A stretch of 64,000 nt of DNA from Thinopyrum elongatum. Its lineage: Eukaryota; Streptophyta; Magnoliopsida; Poales; Poaceae. A program made the translations under genes and the position numbers. Positions 33,606-45,055 of this stretch are shown here, in pieces. The DNA is taken from positions 56,337,599-56,401,598 of the forward strand of contig CM022302.1 of NCBI GenBank assembly GCA_011799875.1, written 5' to 3'. Under the pieces are notes generated by a model. It was not told the DNA's origin. It ran no database searches and saw nothing but the letters and a program-made list of their open reading frames with translations. Positions within the stretch are counted from its first letter, which is position 1; every line of letters starts with the position of its first letter.

Positions 33606-36580
33606 GCATCATTGAAATCATCATGCCTAGCTAAAAAGGCATTAAAGAAAAGCGCTTGTTGGGAGACAACCCAACATTTACCCCTGCTATTTTTGTGTCT
33701 ACATATGATTAGGCTACTGTAGTAATCATGTTTTATAGCTTTTATATCAATAAAGTGCCAAGTAAAGCCTTTGGGATAGTGTGGATGATAGTTGACTTGA
33801 TTCTGTGCAAAAACAGAAACTTTTGCGCCGAGTAACAGAATTGTTTAAAATCACTGGAGCGTCAAAAAACTCTGAATGTTTTACATATGTTGGGTATAGA
33901 AATTTTCTATGTTTTCCTAAATTTTCGGTTTTTTGGAGTTACAGAAGTATGACCTTAAGTCAGATCTTTATGTACTGTTCTGTTTTTGACAGATTCTGTT
34001 TTCAATGCTTAGTTTGCTTGTTTTATGGTTTCTATGGCTTATATTGCTTAATATAAATTATGGAAATTGTAGAGTACAGTAGGCATTGTGTGAGAAAAAT
34101 TATGAATCTTGTCTTTGACAGTACGAAAGTGAATGATTTGTCTTTATCATACTAACCCATCTCACGAAGTTCCGTTAAGTTTTGTGCGATTGAAGTTTTC
34201 AAGTTTTGGGTGAGATATCGATATGAGGAGAATAAGGAGTGAAAAGACCTAAGCTTGGGGATTCAAAAGGCACCCCAAAGTGATATTCAAGTATTATCCA
34301 AGCAACTAAGCTTGGGGATGCCCCGGAAGGCATCCCCTCTTTCGTCTCCAACAATATCGGTAACCTTACTTGAGACTATATTTTTATTCGTCACATGATA
34401 TGAGTTTTGCTTGGAGCATTATTTTATTTTGTTTTGATTTGCTTGCTGTTATTTAGAATAATTTTTTGTATCATTTATTTCAATAAAAGTGGCAAGGATA
34501 GCCTTTACCATGCTTATTTTGCAAGTATATGAGTTGCTGTTTCAAAACAGAAAGTTTGTCGCTGTTGCAAAAATTCCCGAGAAAAGTCAGGATGTGATAA
34601 AATGTTGAATTTTTTTGCAAAATAAGATATGATAAATTTACTACAGTGTGGTAAATGTTTTTAAAAAATTGAGTTAAATAAGTATGGATACTTCTTCATC
34701 CATTACAGATTGTCCTGTTTTGGCAGATTGCTGTTATGTTTGCATATGTTTGCTTGTTTAATGATTCTATTTGAGGATAGGACTATTAAATATGCAGAGG
34801 CATTTAGTATGCAATGTTAAATAATAATTTTAGTGATTTGCTACAGTAGGGAATGATAAGGTTTTTGCATTGATTTGTACTAACTTATCTCATGAGTTCT
34901 TGATAAGTTTTGTGTGGATGAAGTTTTTAAGAATTATGGAAACCGTGATATGAGAGGAATTAAGGAGACACAAAAGCTCAAGCTTGGGGATGCCCAAGTC
35001 ATCCCAAGATAATATTTCAAGAAGTCTCAAGCATCCCACCTTTCTTCTTCAACAATTATCGGTTAGTATTGGTTGAGCCTAAGTTTTTGCTTCTTCACAT
35101 GAGTTGTGCTATTCTTGGAATGTCATTTTGTTTTTTGTTTTTCTTGCTGTTTTAATAAAATACTTAGATCTGAAAGTTTTTAAATTTGAGAGAGTCCTCA
35201 ATTAGCTACCCATTTACTTAACTACCCGTTTGATCTTCACTTATATCTTTTTGGAGTAGTTTGTCATTTACTCTTGTGCTTCACTTATATCCTATGAGTA
35301 AATTGTTAAATGAATTGAATATCATGAAGTTGAAATATATGTTTATATCATGCCTAGTAGTAGCTTCACATTGGGTTTAGAAAGTGAAATCTTTTGAAGC
35401 TTGACAATCACAATATTGGTCATACAAGCAATTCATGAATGATTACTATAAGGAAGAGAACTTTCACATACAAATATATTATCTTAGACATCTTCTATGA
35501 TTGTGAACACCCATTAATTATTTTCAAACTTGAGCAAATTAGTTGAAGTTGAACAAGGAAGACAACGTAATGAGTTATGTTTGGGTATATTTGCATAGAA
35601 GTTATATTGTCATGGATCCTCCAACATGTGGTGTTTGCCTAGGATCTTTTGCTAGCCAAAAATTCATACTGAGTAGAGATACTACTTGTGCATTCAAAAA
35701 CCCTTAAACCCAGTTTCTTGCCATGAGTGTCCACCATACCTATCTATGGATTGAATCAGATCCTTCAAGTAAGTTGTCATCGGTGCATAAAGCAATAAAA
35801 ATTGCTCCTAAATATGTTTGATCTTTTATTGTAAGGAAAAATTGAGCGCTGTACGAACTTGTGATGGCAAAGTGATAAAAGCGACGGATTGCATAATAAA
35901 GGTTGCTATCATAAGGGGCAATATAACGTGACGTTCCATTGCATTAAGACCTTGGGCATCCAAATAAAAAGGGCATGACAACCTCTGCTTCCCACTGCGA
36001 AGGGCCTATCTTTTACTTTTCAGTATTTACTTTTATGCAAGAGTCAATAGAATGCATTCTCATTTCAACCTCAATTATTCTCTAGTTGGCAAGCATCGTG
36101 TGGTGGGGAAAGATTTAGGCACATATGACCAGTCAAATATATTTGATCGTGATTTATTATTGTTGACAATTATCTCTATGATAAATGAGTTGGGAGGCGA
36201 AATATTAAGCCCCTCTCTTTCTCTGTGTTCGATGGATGCCATTTTTTCTATGAATATGCTTTGAGTACTAGCAATCATAGAAGACTATATGATGATTGAG
36301 TATGTGAAGCTCTTACTTAGAGTCTGTTGAATAAGTTGAATTGTAATTGTTTGGTGACTAAGAATATAGGTTGTTGAGTTTCAAGAGAATTCATTGTTTG
36401 AACCTTAACATGTGAATTGGTTGCTACTTTAACATGAGAAGTTCTATGAGAAAGAATTGCTGTTATGATGCTAGGAAAGTGATTGAAATTATCATTGATC
36501 AAACTTATGCACTTTGCTAGCATTCACACTTCATAAATTATTTCTTTTGCCATTTACCTACTCGTGGACGAGTAGCAATT

Positions 36581-36594
36581 AAGCTTGGGGATGC
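36581..36594 (+). promoter_or_regulatory. Polypurine tract before LTR g
   Basis: AAGCTTGGGGATGC abuts LTR g. Confidence 0.75.
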
Positions 36595-38290
36595 TGATAC
36601 ATCTCCAACGTATCTATAATTTATGAAGTATTCATGCTATTTTATTATCATTCTTGGATGTTTTACAGTCATTTTATAGCAACTTTATATCATTTTTTGT
36701 GACTAACCTACTGACATAGTGCCCAGTGGCTATTGCTGTTTTTTGCTTGTTTTTTACATCGCAGAAAATCAATACCAAACGGAGTCCAAACGTAGCGAAA
36801 CTTTTTGGAGAATTTTTATGGATCAGAAGACAAAACTTGGGCCAAAGAAGTACCAGAGGGGTGCCCCGAGGGGGCACAACCCACCTGGGCGCGCCTGGGG
36901 GCCCAGGCGTGCCCTGGTGGGTTGTGCCCACCTCGGTGGCCTCCCGCACCGCCTCTTAGCCCTATAAATTGCCAAATATTCCAAAAACCCTCGGGGTAAC
37001 CCTAGATCGGAAGTTCTGTCGCAGCAAGCCTCTGTAGCCACGAAAAACCAATCTAGACGCCATTCCGGCACCCTGCCGGAGGGGGAAATCATCACCGGTG
37101 GCCATCTTCATCATCCCAGCGGCCACCATGATGAGGAGGGAGTAGTCCACCCTCGGGGCTAAGGGTTTGTACCAGTAGCTATGTGTTTAATCTCTCTCTC
37201 TCTCGTGTTCTTGAGGTGTCACAATCTTGATGTATCACGGGCTTTGTTAATATAGTCAGATCATATGGTGTTTTCCCCTCTCTATCTTGTGATGAATTGA
37301 GTTTTCCCTTTGAGATTTCGTTTTATCGGATTGAATACTTTTATGGATTTGAGAACACTTGATGTATGTCTTGTTATGAATACCCGTGGTGACAATGCGG
37401 TATCATATTGATTCACTTGATATGTGTTTTGGCACTCAACTCGCGGATTCCCGAGGTGACATTGGGGTAATCTATGCATAGGGGTTGATGCACGTTCTCG
37501 TCTTTGTTTCTCCGGTAGAAATCTTGGGGCACTCGTTGAGGTTCTTTGTGTTGGATCGGGTATTATGAATCTGAAATTGTTTGATGCGTATCGTATAATT
37601 AACTCATGAATACTTGTGGTGACATTAGAGTATCTAGGAGACATTAGAGTTGTTTGATGCGTATCATATGGTGTTATTTTAGTACGAACTCTTGGATAGA
37701 TCGAACGGCAAGAATAACTTTGTGTTATTTTAGTACGAACTCTTGAATAGATCGAACAGAAAGAATAACTTTAAGGTGGTTTCGTACCCTACAAACAATT
37801 TCTTCTTATGTTCTCCGCTAGATAAGAACTTTGGAGTGATACTTCATTGCATGTTGAGGGAAGATTATATGATCCAATTATATTAGCATTGTTGAGAGAT
37901 TGCACTAGCGAAAGTACGGACCCTAGGCCTCATTTTCAAGCATTGCAATACAGTTTGTGCTCCGTTTTATCAATTGCTACCTTGCTGTTTTTTATTATTC
38001 CTATTACAAAAATCAATATCTACTATCATTACTACGATTTTATTACCATCTCTTCGCCGAACTAGTGCACCTATACAAATTACCATTGTATTTGGTATGT
38101 TGGGGACACTAGAGAGTCTTTGTTATTTGGCTGCAGGGTTGTTTGAGAGAGACCATCATCATCCTACGCCTCACACGGATTGATAAATCTTAGGTCATCC
38201 ACTTGAGGGAAAATTGCTACTGTCCTACAAAACTCTGCGCTTGGAGTCCCAACACGAGTCTACAAGAATAAAGTTGCGTAGTAGACATCA
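36595..38290 (+). mobile_element. LTR g (3' LTR of the middle element)
   Basis: Complete, 1696 bp, middle variant, TATAAAT at 36963. No primer site follows: the next bases are CCAGT and segment I7, so this is the right end of the middle insertion. Confidence 0.9.
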
Positions 38291-39199
38291 CCAGTACTAT
38301 GATCAAAATCAAAATCAAAATTTAATAATGAAGCAAAACTCCCCCTGGATCATTGTTGGTATAGAGGGCACCCGAGGATTCAGCTCGCCATGGCTTGTGT
38401 TTGTTGATGGAGGGGGAGTAAAACTTTACCTTTCTGTTTGGGAACCATCTATAATGTGTCTAGCATGAAAGATATTGGGAACTCTCGGTCGTTATGTTGA
38501 CAATGAAAGCATACCTATCAAAATTATATTCATCTTTGTTTTAAAAGCTTCGAACTCTAGCACCACTGCAGATCCCTGCTTCCCTCTGCGAAGGGCCTAT
38601 CTTTTTCTTTTATGCAAGAGTTAGTAGTATTTCTTCTCAGTTCAACCCCAATATTCTCTAGTTGGCAAGTATCATGTGGTGGGGAAAGATCCAAGCATAT
38701 ATGGCCATTCAAATATATTTGATCATGAATTATTATTGTTGACAATTATCTATATGATAAATAAGTTGGGAGGCAAAACATTAAGCCCCTATATTTCTCT
38801 ATGTTCGATGGATGCTATTTGTTCTAAAAATATGCTTTGAGTGTCGGCAATCACGGAAGACTATATGATAGTTGAGTATGTGAAATTTGCTAAATCAAAA
38901 CTCTTACATAGACCCTTCCTAGAAATAAGATGAATTGTAATTGTTTGATGACTGAGAACATAGTTTATTAGTTTTCAAGAATGTTTATGGTCTATGCTTT
39001 AACATGTGAATAGCTTGTTACATGATCATGAGAAGTTTTATGAGATGAGCTACTGTTTATGATATATAATGATGCTTGAAAAAGAGTTTGGAACTATCAT
39101 TGATCAAATTTATGCACTATTCTAGCATTCACACTTCATAAATTATTTCTTTTATCATTTACCTAGTCGGGGACGAGCAGGAATTAAACTTGGGGATAC
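38291..39199 (+). mobile_element. Internal segment I7 (outer element, right of the middle insertion)
   Basis: It opens with CCAGT, the presumed right target duplication, and continues the region where I2 stopped. It aligns to I4 from about 27452 (GGATCATTGTTGGTATAGA against the I4 GTGTTGGTATGGACGGC region). It ends with the polypurine-like AAACTTGGGGATAC at 39186-39199. Confidence 0.8.
39186..39199 (+). promoter_or_regulatory. Polypurine tract before LTR h (two substitutions)
   Basis: AAACTTGGGGATAC differs from the family 14-mer at two G-to-A positions. Confidence 0.6.
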
Positions 39200-39800
39200 T
39201 GATACGTCTCCAACGTATCTACAATTTATGAAGTATTCATGTCATGTTTACAACAATTTTATATGGTTTTGGTATGATTTGATTAGAACTAATCCATACT
39301 GACGCTGTTTTCAGCATAACTACCATTGTGTTATTTTTTTGTGCAGAAATAAAAGTTCTCGAAATGGGCTGAAAATTTACGGTGATCGTTTATAGACAAG
39401 AAGAGACCCACAGAGTACCGAAGCTGGACCAGGAGGTGAACGAGGAGGCCACAAGCCTTGGGGGCGCGCCTCCCGAGCTTGTGCGGCCCTCGGGCACCCC
39501 CTGACTTGATTCCAACGCCAAATACGCCTATATATACAGAAACCTCCGAAAAGAACCCTAAATGAAAAGTTCTGCCGCCGCAAGCCTCTGTAGCCACGAA
39601 AAACCAATCGGGACCCCGTTCCGGCACCCTGCCGGAGGGGGAAATCATCACCGGAGGCCATCTTTATCATCCCGGCGGTCTCCATGACGAGGAGGGAGTA
39701 GTTCACCCTCGAGGCTGAGGGTATGTACTAGTAGCTATGTGTTTGAACTCTCTCCCTTATGTTCTTGATTTGGCATCATCTTGATGTACCGCGATATTCA
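39200..39800 (+). mobile_element. LTR h (outer element 3' LTR, truncated)
   Basis: Outer variant start as in a (CATGTTTACAACAATTTTAT). It carries TATATATACA near 39529 and the CACCGGAGGCCATC...GAGGGAGTAG leader seen in all LTRs. It loses similarity at about 39795-39805 after TTGATGTACCGCGA, so the 3' two-thirds are gone. The right target duplication and the rest of the interrupted MULE are missing too. Confidence 0.8.
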
Positions 39801-39805
39801 TTAAA

Positions 39806-40620
39806 TATTCTATGTATTACTTTTTTTTTTGCCTCTTGGCTGACAACAACCTTCTTTAAATGTTTGATAAATCTGAAAAAGAAGGTGAGGAACAACAAAC
39901 TGAAGAGGAAAGAAGGACCCTTCTTTCGAAGCTAAATGCCATTTTGCGCCCAGTCCTTCTAAGGGACATGGAGCGGGATGTAGTAGAGAAGACTAAAGTT
40001 GTCCAGAACTCCGATGCAATTAGTGTGACATATGCTCAAATGACCATGCAGCAAGAAAAGGCGCAAGGACTGATGCTGGGAGTTGTCAAGAGGTAGCAGC
40101 AAGAGTTGTTGGTGTTACTGGTGGTGAAGTGGGCCTGGAAGTGGAAGCTAATAAGGCTATTAAGAGGCCACGAACAAATGATGTATCTATCTCCCTGGTC
40201 AGCGAAAGAAATCCGACTGTGCGTGTGCAAATGGCGAAGTCATCTTCCTCTGAATCAATCTTCAAGGCACTCAAAGAGATACCTTACTTGGCCCGTTCTG
40301 ATATTCTGAGAGCCTACAGTTGTCTTATCCGTGATGATCGCCTTCTGTTTGCCATGTATGTATACATGGAGTTATTCATGGAATTAACTAGTCTCGCTAA
40401 TGTTGGAACGATGTCTGCCATGGACCAGGTGCCATGTATGTATACATGGAGTTATTCTCGTGCCGCCCTTAACAGTTTAACTAGTATGAAGTCTGCTTAT
40501 GTTTCAGCTGCAGTGTCATTTACATTTGTGACAGGCCGGTGATAAAATTGTCGCAATAAACTGCTCGGATACATATGTTTCTGCTACTTCTTTCAGTATC
40601 GATACATCTGTCAGCTATTT
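39806..40620 (+). pseudogene. Chimeric-looking gene remnant: SNF2-linker-like start, Myb/SANT-like-protein-like end
   Basis: From 39860 the frame reads EEERRTLLSKLNAILRPVLL then RDMERDV. This resembles the KLHAILRPFLLRRMKxDV segment of SNF2 chromatin remodellers of the DDM1 type. It continues AISVTYAQMTMQQEKAQGLM to TAG at 40094-40096. A frameshift later come EANKAIKRPRTNDVSISL and IFKALKEIPYLARSDILRAY then SCLIRDDRLLF, which resembles the C-terminus of Myb/SANT-like proteins accompanying PIF/Harbinger transposons (usually followed by a LPMxxRKDWL motif, here lost). A 27-bp exact direct repeat (40351-40377 and 40431-40457) sits at the break. 40458-40620 looks like a 3' untranslated tail. Both family readings are from short motifs and are tentative. 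Confidence 0.4.
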
Positions 40621-41029
40621 GCACATTCTTCTGCAAAAAAAAAGCTAGAGGTTTTAACTTTGAGAAATAAATAATGGAGTGCCTAAATAGTGAAACAAAT
40701 GTGTATTTGGACTATTAGAGTCCAAGGATATGAATAATGGAAGGGCAATTAATAAAAATATCCCCTGAAATCAGTGTACAATAAATCAACTAGCAGGGCA
40801 CAGGGGACTTTGATGGCAGACGACAACTGAAAATATACCTACATATTAAGTGTGCCATTCCCAGATGGCGCCCCCTATTGTGACGCGGTCGAGCTACCAT
40901 CATAGGGGGGGGGGGGGGGGGGGGGGGGTGAAGAAATACTTCAGGATGGCAGCGGCACAACACAAGGCGGCACCAATCAAGAGGCTTTCAGGCTTTTCTC
41001 TTTCTCAGTGTACCACTACTTAATTAGAA
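40621..41029. other. No gene seen; contains a 24-G homopolymer
   Basis: AT-rich sequence to 40890, then an uninterrupted run of 24 G at 40905-40928. I find no coding frame or terminal repeats. Confidence 0.5.
40905..40928. repeat. Poly-G tract, 24 bases
   Basis: Directly counted from the sequence. The length should be treated with caution because homopolymers are error-prone in sequencing and assembly. Confidence 0.8.
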
Positions 41030-41330
41030 AGCCCCAACCCATATCTGGATGGAGAGAAACAACTGCATATTTCGTCAGAAAATTCCTTGGCGCCCGGATG
41101 TCATCGTGGCCATCAGAAGTAATTTGGAGCAATGGCACCTAGCGGGGGCAACAGCATTGAAGATCCCTTTTGGGAATCATGTAGTGAGATAGAGCCTCAT
41201 CTTGTGAGGGTTGTTTCTTCTTTTCTCTATTCATCCCCGATCACTTGATCAACATCATGTTTACCCATATGCTCCTTCTAAATCAATATAAGCCAGCGTC
41301 TAGCTGGATCTTTAAAAAAATACAAATGAA
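41030..41330 (+). mobile_element. LINE 3'-end fragment
   Basis: A plus-strand frame near 41050-41167 reads MERNNCIFRQKIPWRPDVIV then AIRSNLEQWHLAGATALK, like the Trp/His-rich segment at the C-terminus of plant LINE reverse transcriptases (WK.RN..vF ... LW..AGA). It is followed by a 3' untranslated-type stretch and ends CTAGCTGGATCTTTAAAAAA, an A-rich terminus. It is heavily 5'-truncated; no target duplication was found. Confidence 0.5.
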
Positions 41331-42388
41331 ATGGTGTGGTGCTTTACCTTAAATAAAACATAAACAATAAACAAAGAACGCCTGGTCTTCATATTCTTCT
41401 TTTTTTCCAGAAGATAATTTGTTGTGTTAGATTTTTTTTAGAGCAATTTGGTGTGTTAGATGTGCCTAATCAACAGGATCATTGTTAATTCACTTCGGCA
41501 TCACAGTCGGGCTTAAATTCTAGTGGGCTTGGTTGTCAACCCTTCATATTCATCTCCAATGGACCTCTTTCACGTTGACTACAAGTATACTATTATTCCG
41601 AACTCGACCCCTCGAACAACTAAAATATCCCTGATAGTTCAGATCTTTGTCAGCTATTGCTTAATTCAAGGATTCAAGTGTGCAAAATAATAATGCAGAT
41701 TTGCTAAATCTCAGTCGCATGACATTTCCTCGTGTTTCAATCAGTTCCAGAGCACCGGTGGAGATGAAAAGGGGTTGTCGGTACCGATGAAATGGGTTGG
41801 CTGGTAGGGGTGGAGGTGAGCTTTAGGTATGGCCAGGGCAGGAACAACTTGGCCGAGGAAGCGACATGACAAAGACGCCGATCACGTGTGGTGGGGCGTC
41901 GGGCAGATAAATCGACAGAAGATGTCTAAGATTTCTAGTTGCGCGAGGAATAGACTCCCCTATAGTAATGAAACTAAAATGTTTTAAATAGTTCAGGTCT
42001 TCATGATTATTTGATTAAACACTTTTTATAACTATTTGATTGAGCGCTTATGGAAGTAGTAATCCCTCCAAGTGGCACCATTAGCAAAGCTCTTCCTCCA
42101 GCTCCAGTGGGTTTAATTTAGTCTCACACGAAAAATTGCCGCCGACGGATGGGATTTGGTGTGATGTTAGGATCCTTCTCTTGGTTCATTTGCAGCAACA
42201 CCCTGCGCAAAGTTCAAATTGCAGCGAGAAGTATCCCCTCGTTCCCCAAAGTCCGTGCTGCTCACATTTCGAAACCAAACTAGGGTTTCTCACCACCGGA
42301 GCGGCGGACTGAGCCAGCAGACCCGCGCGGACCCTCAGCCGGGAACGGCCATCCTCGTCTGCACCCGCGATGGCATAGCTTCCGGGAG
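41331..42388. other. No gene identified; upstream DNA of the F-box pseudogene
   Basis: Mixed-composition sequence with two close repeats of GTGTTAGAT (about 41423 and 41453). From about 42100 it becomes richer in GC and probably contains the promoter and 5' untranslated region of the F-box gene. I see no supported coding region. Confidence 0.4.
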
Positions 42389-44329
42389 ATGGCCTCGCTG
42401 CTGATCCCCGACGAGCTCCTGGCGGAAATCTTCTTCTGCCTCCCTGGCCCAGCTGGCCTCGCTTCCTTCAGCCGCGTCGCCGCAGCACTCTCTTTCCTCC
42501 GGCGCTTCAGCAAGCTCCACGCCACGCCCCACCTCGGCTTCCACCCCACCAAGCCGCTTTGTCCCTCCGCGCCGGCAGCAAGCGCCGTCCCCCTCGCCGA
42601 CGACTTCTCCTTCTCCTTCCTCCCCACCCCGGGAGAATATCGATAAAGGGCTTATAGCCGCCTTAAAGGACATGGTGGTGTGCGACCCCTTGCACCGGCG
42701 ATGCCTCCTGCTTGCCCCAATTCCTCGCAACCTGGCCGCTATATGAGCCACTCTTGAGAAAACGGCGGAATTTCAGCTAGACTTTCCGTGTTCCGTCAGG
42801 TGACGATAATGAGGACGGCCGCGTTCACAGTGATTTTGATGGTGCTTTGCTTCGTAGAAACCAATTTATCTGGTAACTTGCTGTCGACAATGAGCCCAAT
42901 GTTCACCTTCCACAAGTACCTATGTGGCTGCTTCTACTGGGTGATAAATTAGTTGGAGAAGCTTCTTATGCTTGACACCCCAGAGTATTGAGTTATCCAT
43001 GACTGATGACCCACCCATGGTCAGTAGTGCTGGGGGTCCAGAACTCCAGATATAGCCATTGTGAAGGCAGGGGAAGGCAGGCCTGGGATGTTTGTGCATA
43101 CATTTAACACATCTTACATCAAATAGACCATTAGGGAAAACAATGGAGGGAGTTCCAGCCAGTGGCAGAGAGAGAAGAGAATTTTACTGGATCATCAATA
43201 CTTCTTCATTGGTTCAACAGGGAGGTACTTGCTCCTATATAAGTATGGAGGCTGCCATGATGCAGACTATTTCACCCTTGACTTCCAGACATTACAGCTT
43301 GGGAGGGTGAGCATTTCAACACGGTGTCGGTTGTACTCACGCATATAGCAACTTCCCGCCATCGTTGTTATCTACGCCGACGGTATCAAGTGGTAAACTT
43401 TCTGTTGCGTCCTAGTTATCTCCCAGCTTTCATAATTATCACACTGCTTGTCTCATGCTAGATAGTTCATTATTGTGATTGGTAATTCTTGTTACACTAT
43501 TTTGTAGCTGCTACTTGTTATGTGCTCGTGGCGAAGCTAACCAAGCTCAAGAACATAACAGTGATTCAGTTGTTTGTCTGTTTCCGTTGCTATTTTAAGT
43601 GATGATCTTGATTAATTTCTGAAGGGAGTATTCACCAAAAAAAAATTCCTTAATGGAGTTGCCATATAAGTAGCAAGAATAGCTTGTGCTCAGAAACTCT
43701 TTGATTTTAAATAATCTTCTGAAGGTAAATTAGAGGCAGAGCAACCATGCTTTTTAGACATTTTGAAGTTCTCACCCACCACTATCTCACTCTGTATGCC
43801 ATATATGCAAGCAATCAGTTTGTTGAACGCTGCTACTGAAGATAAGTTAGAAATCCGTTAAACTAGCTAAGTAAACCTGTAGGCAATACATGAATTCCTG
43901 TAACACCAAGCTACCATTTCTCTCATGGCTCTTAACTTCTTTTAAGATCAATTTCTTAGTGTACCAATCTTTTTCTGGCTCTGGTAAACACATAAAACTG
44001 AGTCTGAGTAGTTACATATCTCAAATTTTATTGAGGTCAAAATTATACAAATGTGAATATTGGCCATTCTGCTTTTCCTCCATTTCTTGTATAAGCAGTT
44101 TACCAAGTCTTCTCTGATAGTAATGCCTATGTCATGTTCCTGTTCGATCACAAGTTCCTGAATATCTATGATCTGAAAATTCATAATTTTGATAAATTGG
44201 GCAGACACTCAGGAAGGTGCCGAGGAGATGCTGGAACAAGGCGTGGAGGTTTTGCGGGCTGAAGAGCCCATAGCTGCAGATGCTGGATGTCGGGTCTATG
44301 AGTCGAGGATTGGAGATAGCGCTGATTGA
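42389..44329 (+). pseudogene. F-box protein gene with frameshifts and stops
   Basis: From 42389 it reads MASLLIPDELLAEIFFCLPG, an F-box start, then SFLRRFSKLHATPHLGFHP and ADDFSFSFLPTPGE. A shift near 42630 moves to the frame with LKDMVVCDPLHRRCLLLAPI; later fragments include RYLLLYKYGGCHDADYFTLD then FQTLQLGRV (about 43225-43310). The exon probably ends near 43392 (AGTG before GTAAAC). A last exon at 44205-44329 reads DTQEGAEEMLEQGVEVLRAE to DSAD and TGA in the matching phase. The layout (F-box, then a 'VCDPLHRR' core, then 'YGGCHDADYF') matches a large grass F-box family whose members serve as SCF ubiquitin-ligase adaptors. At least two shifts and several stops (for example TAA at 42644-42646) make it non-functional. 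Confidence 0.75.
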
Positions 44330-45055
44330 GGTTGTGCTGCTCCTAGCCAGTTAACCACAGGTTGGTCAGTAGCAGGGTGCTTTCGGCTCTTATTGGTCTG
44401 TATGGTCATCTATTATTAACCTGGATTAATCTCATCTGTCTTGATTTGACAATGTTATGTGCGTCTTGTGTGTCAGATGTCATGGCGAGCGCATTAACAA
44501 TTTTTAGTTTATGCACAATCAATAGGTTCATTAAGACAATGTAAGAACCCAAAGTGGTAGAAGCATGTAGAATGGAAGTAGTGAAGTACTATTTGGAAAT
44601 CTAGGAGAAATGCCAAGGAACTAGTTGTTATTTTGGCTCTGAATCGAATGGATTTCTTCATGCTCAAAAATGAATTTGATGATCTAGTATGAGAGATTCT
44701 TCTTTGAATTTGCATATCTTTGGTGAAATATGTCACATGCAAACATCTCAGCGCATTTCTGCTGGTTCTCTTTACCTTTAATTATTTGTTTTCACGCGTA
44801 GAAAAAGGTTTATTTTCCTTTCAGAAGTTTGCTGTGTATCAGAAGTTCAGAACATGTTTGCAGACTTTAACTACTGTATTTCAGATCATGCTACCAACCA
44901 AAATTAATTAGTAAATAATTCGAATGAGTCGCGGTAGTTACAGTACAGTGTAACAAAACAAACAACATCAACAACATGAATCTTGATGCAGTTTGGATGG
45001 TTTATCATCTGCAGATAGCCAAATACAAGCAGGCTGTTGTGCCCAGCACAGAGTA
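44330..45055. other. No gene seen between the F-box and MED15 pseudogenes
   Basis: AT-rich intergenic sequence holding the 3' flanks of two convergent pseudogenes. No repeat ends or coding frames are supported. Confidence 0.4.

Larger units (their letters stand above)
32724..36594 (+). mobile_element. Internal segment I6 (second internal region of the middle element)
   Basis: At 3.87 kb it runs uninterrupted from primer site to polypurine tract, and shows what I3+I5 looked like before the inner insertion. It holds the acidic ORF remnant and a hairpin-capable motif near 34306-34336; the second motif (near 35000) is partly deleted. Confidence 0.85.
10226..39800 (+). mobile_element. Three-level nested array of one non-autonomous LTR-retrotransposon family (8 LTRs, 7 internal segments)
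   Basis: All LTRs start TGATAC(G/A)TCTC-like and, where complete, end in CATCA. Order: a 10226-10435 (partial), b 13535-15148, c 17887-19574, d 22278-23914, e 28153-29834, f 31031-32723, g 36595-38290, h 39200 to about 39800 (partial). A tRNA-Asp-type primer site follows b, c, d and f; a polypurine tract precedes b, e, f, g and h. So c and d are pure 5' LTRs, e, g and h are pure 3' LTRs, and b and f serve both roles. Sequence variants of the LTR start group as {a,b,h}, {c,f,g} and {d,e}. The scheme is: outer a-b-h, middle c-f-g inserted in the b-h internal region, inner d-e inserted in the c-f internal region. No gag, protease, RT, RNase H or integrase domain is seen anywhere in it. Confidence 0.85.
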
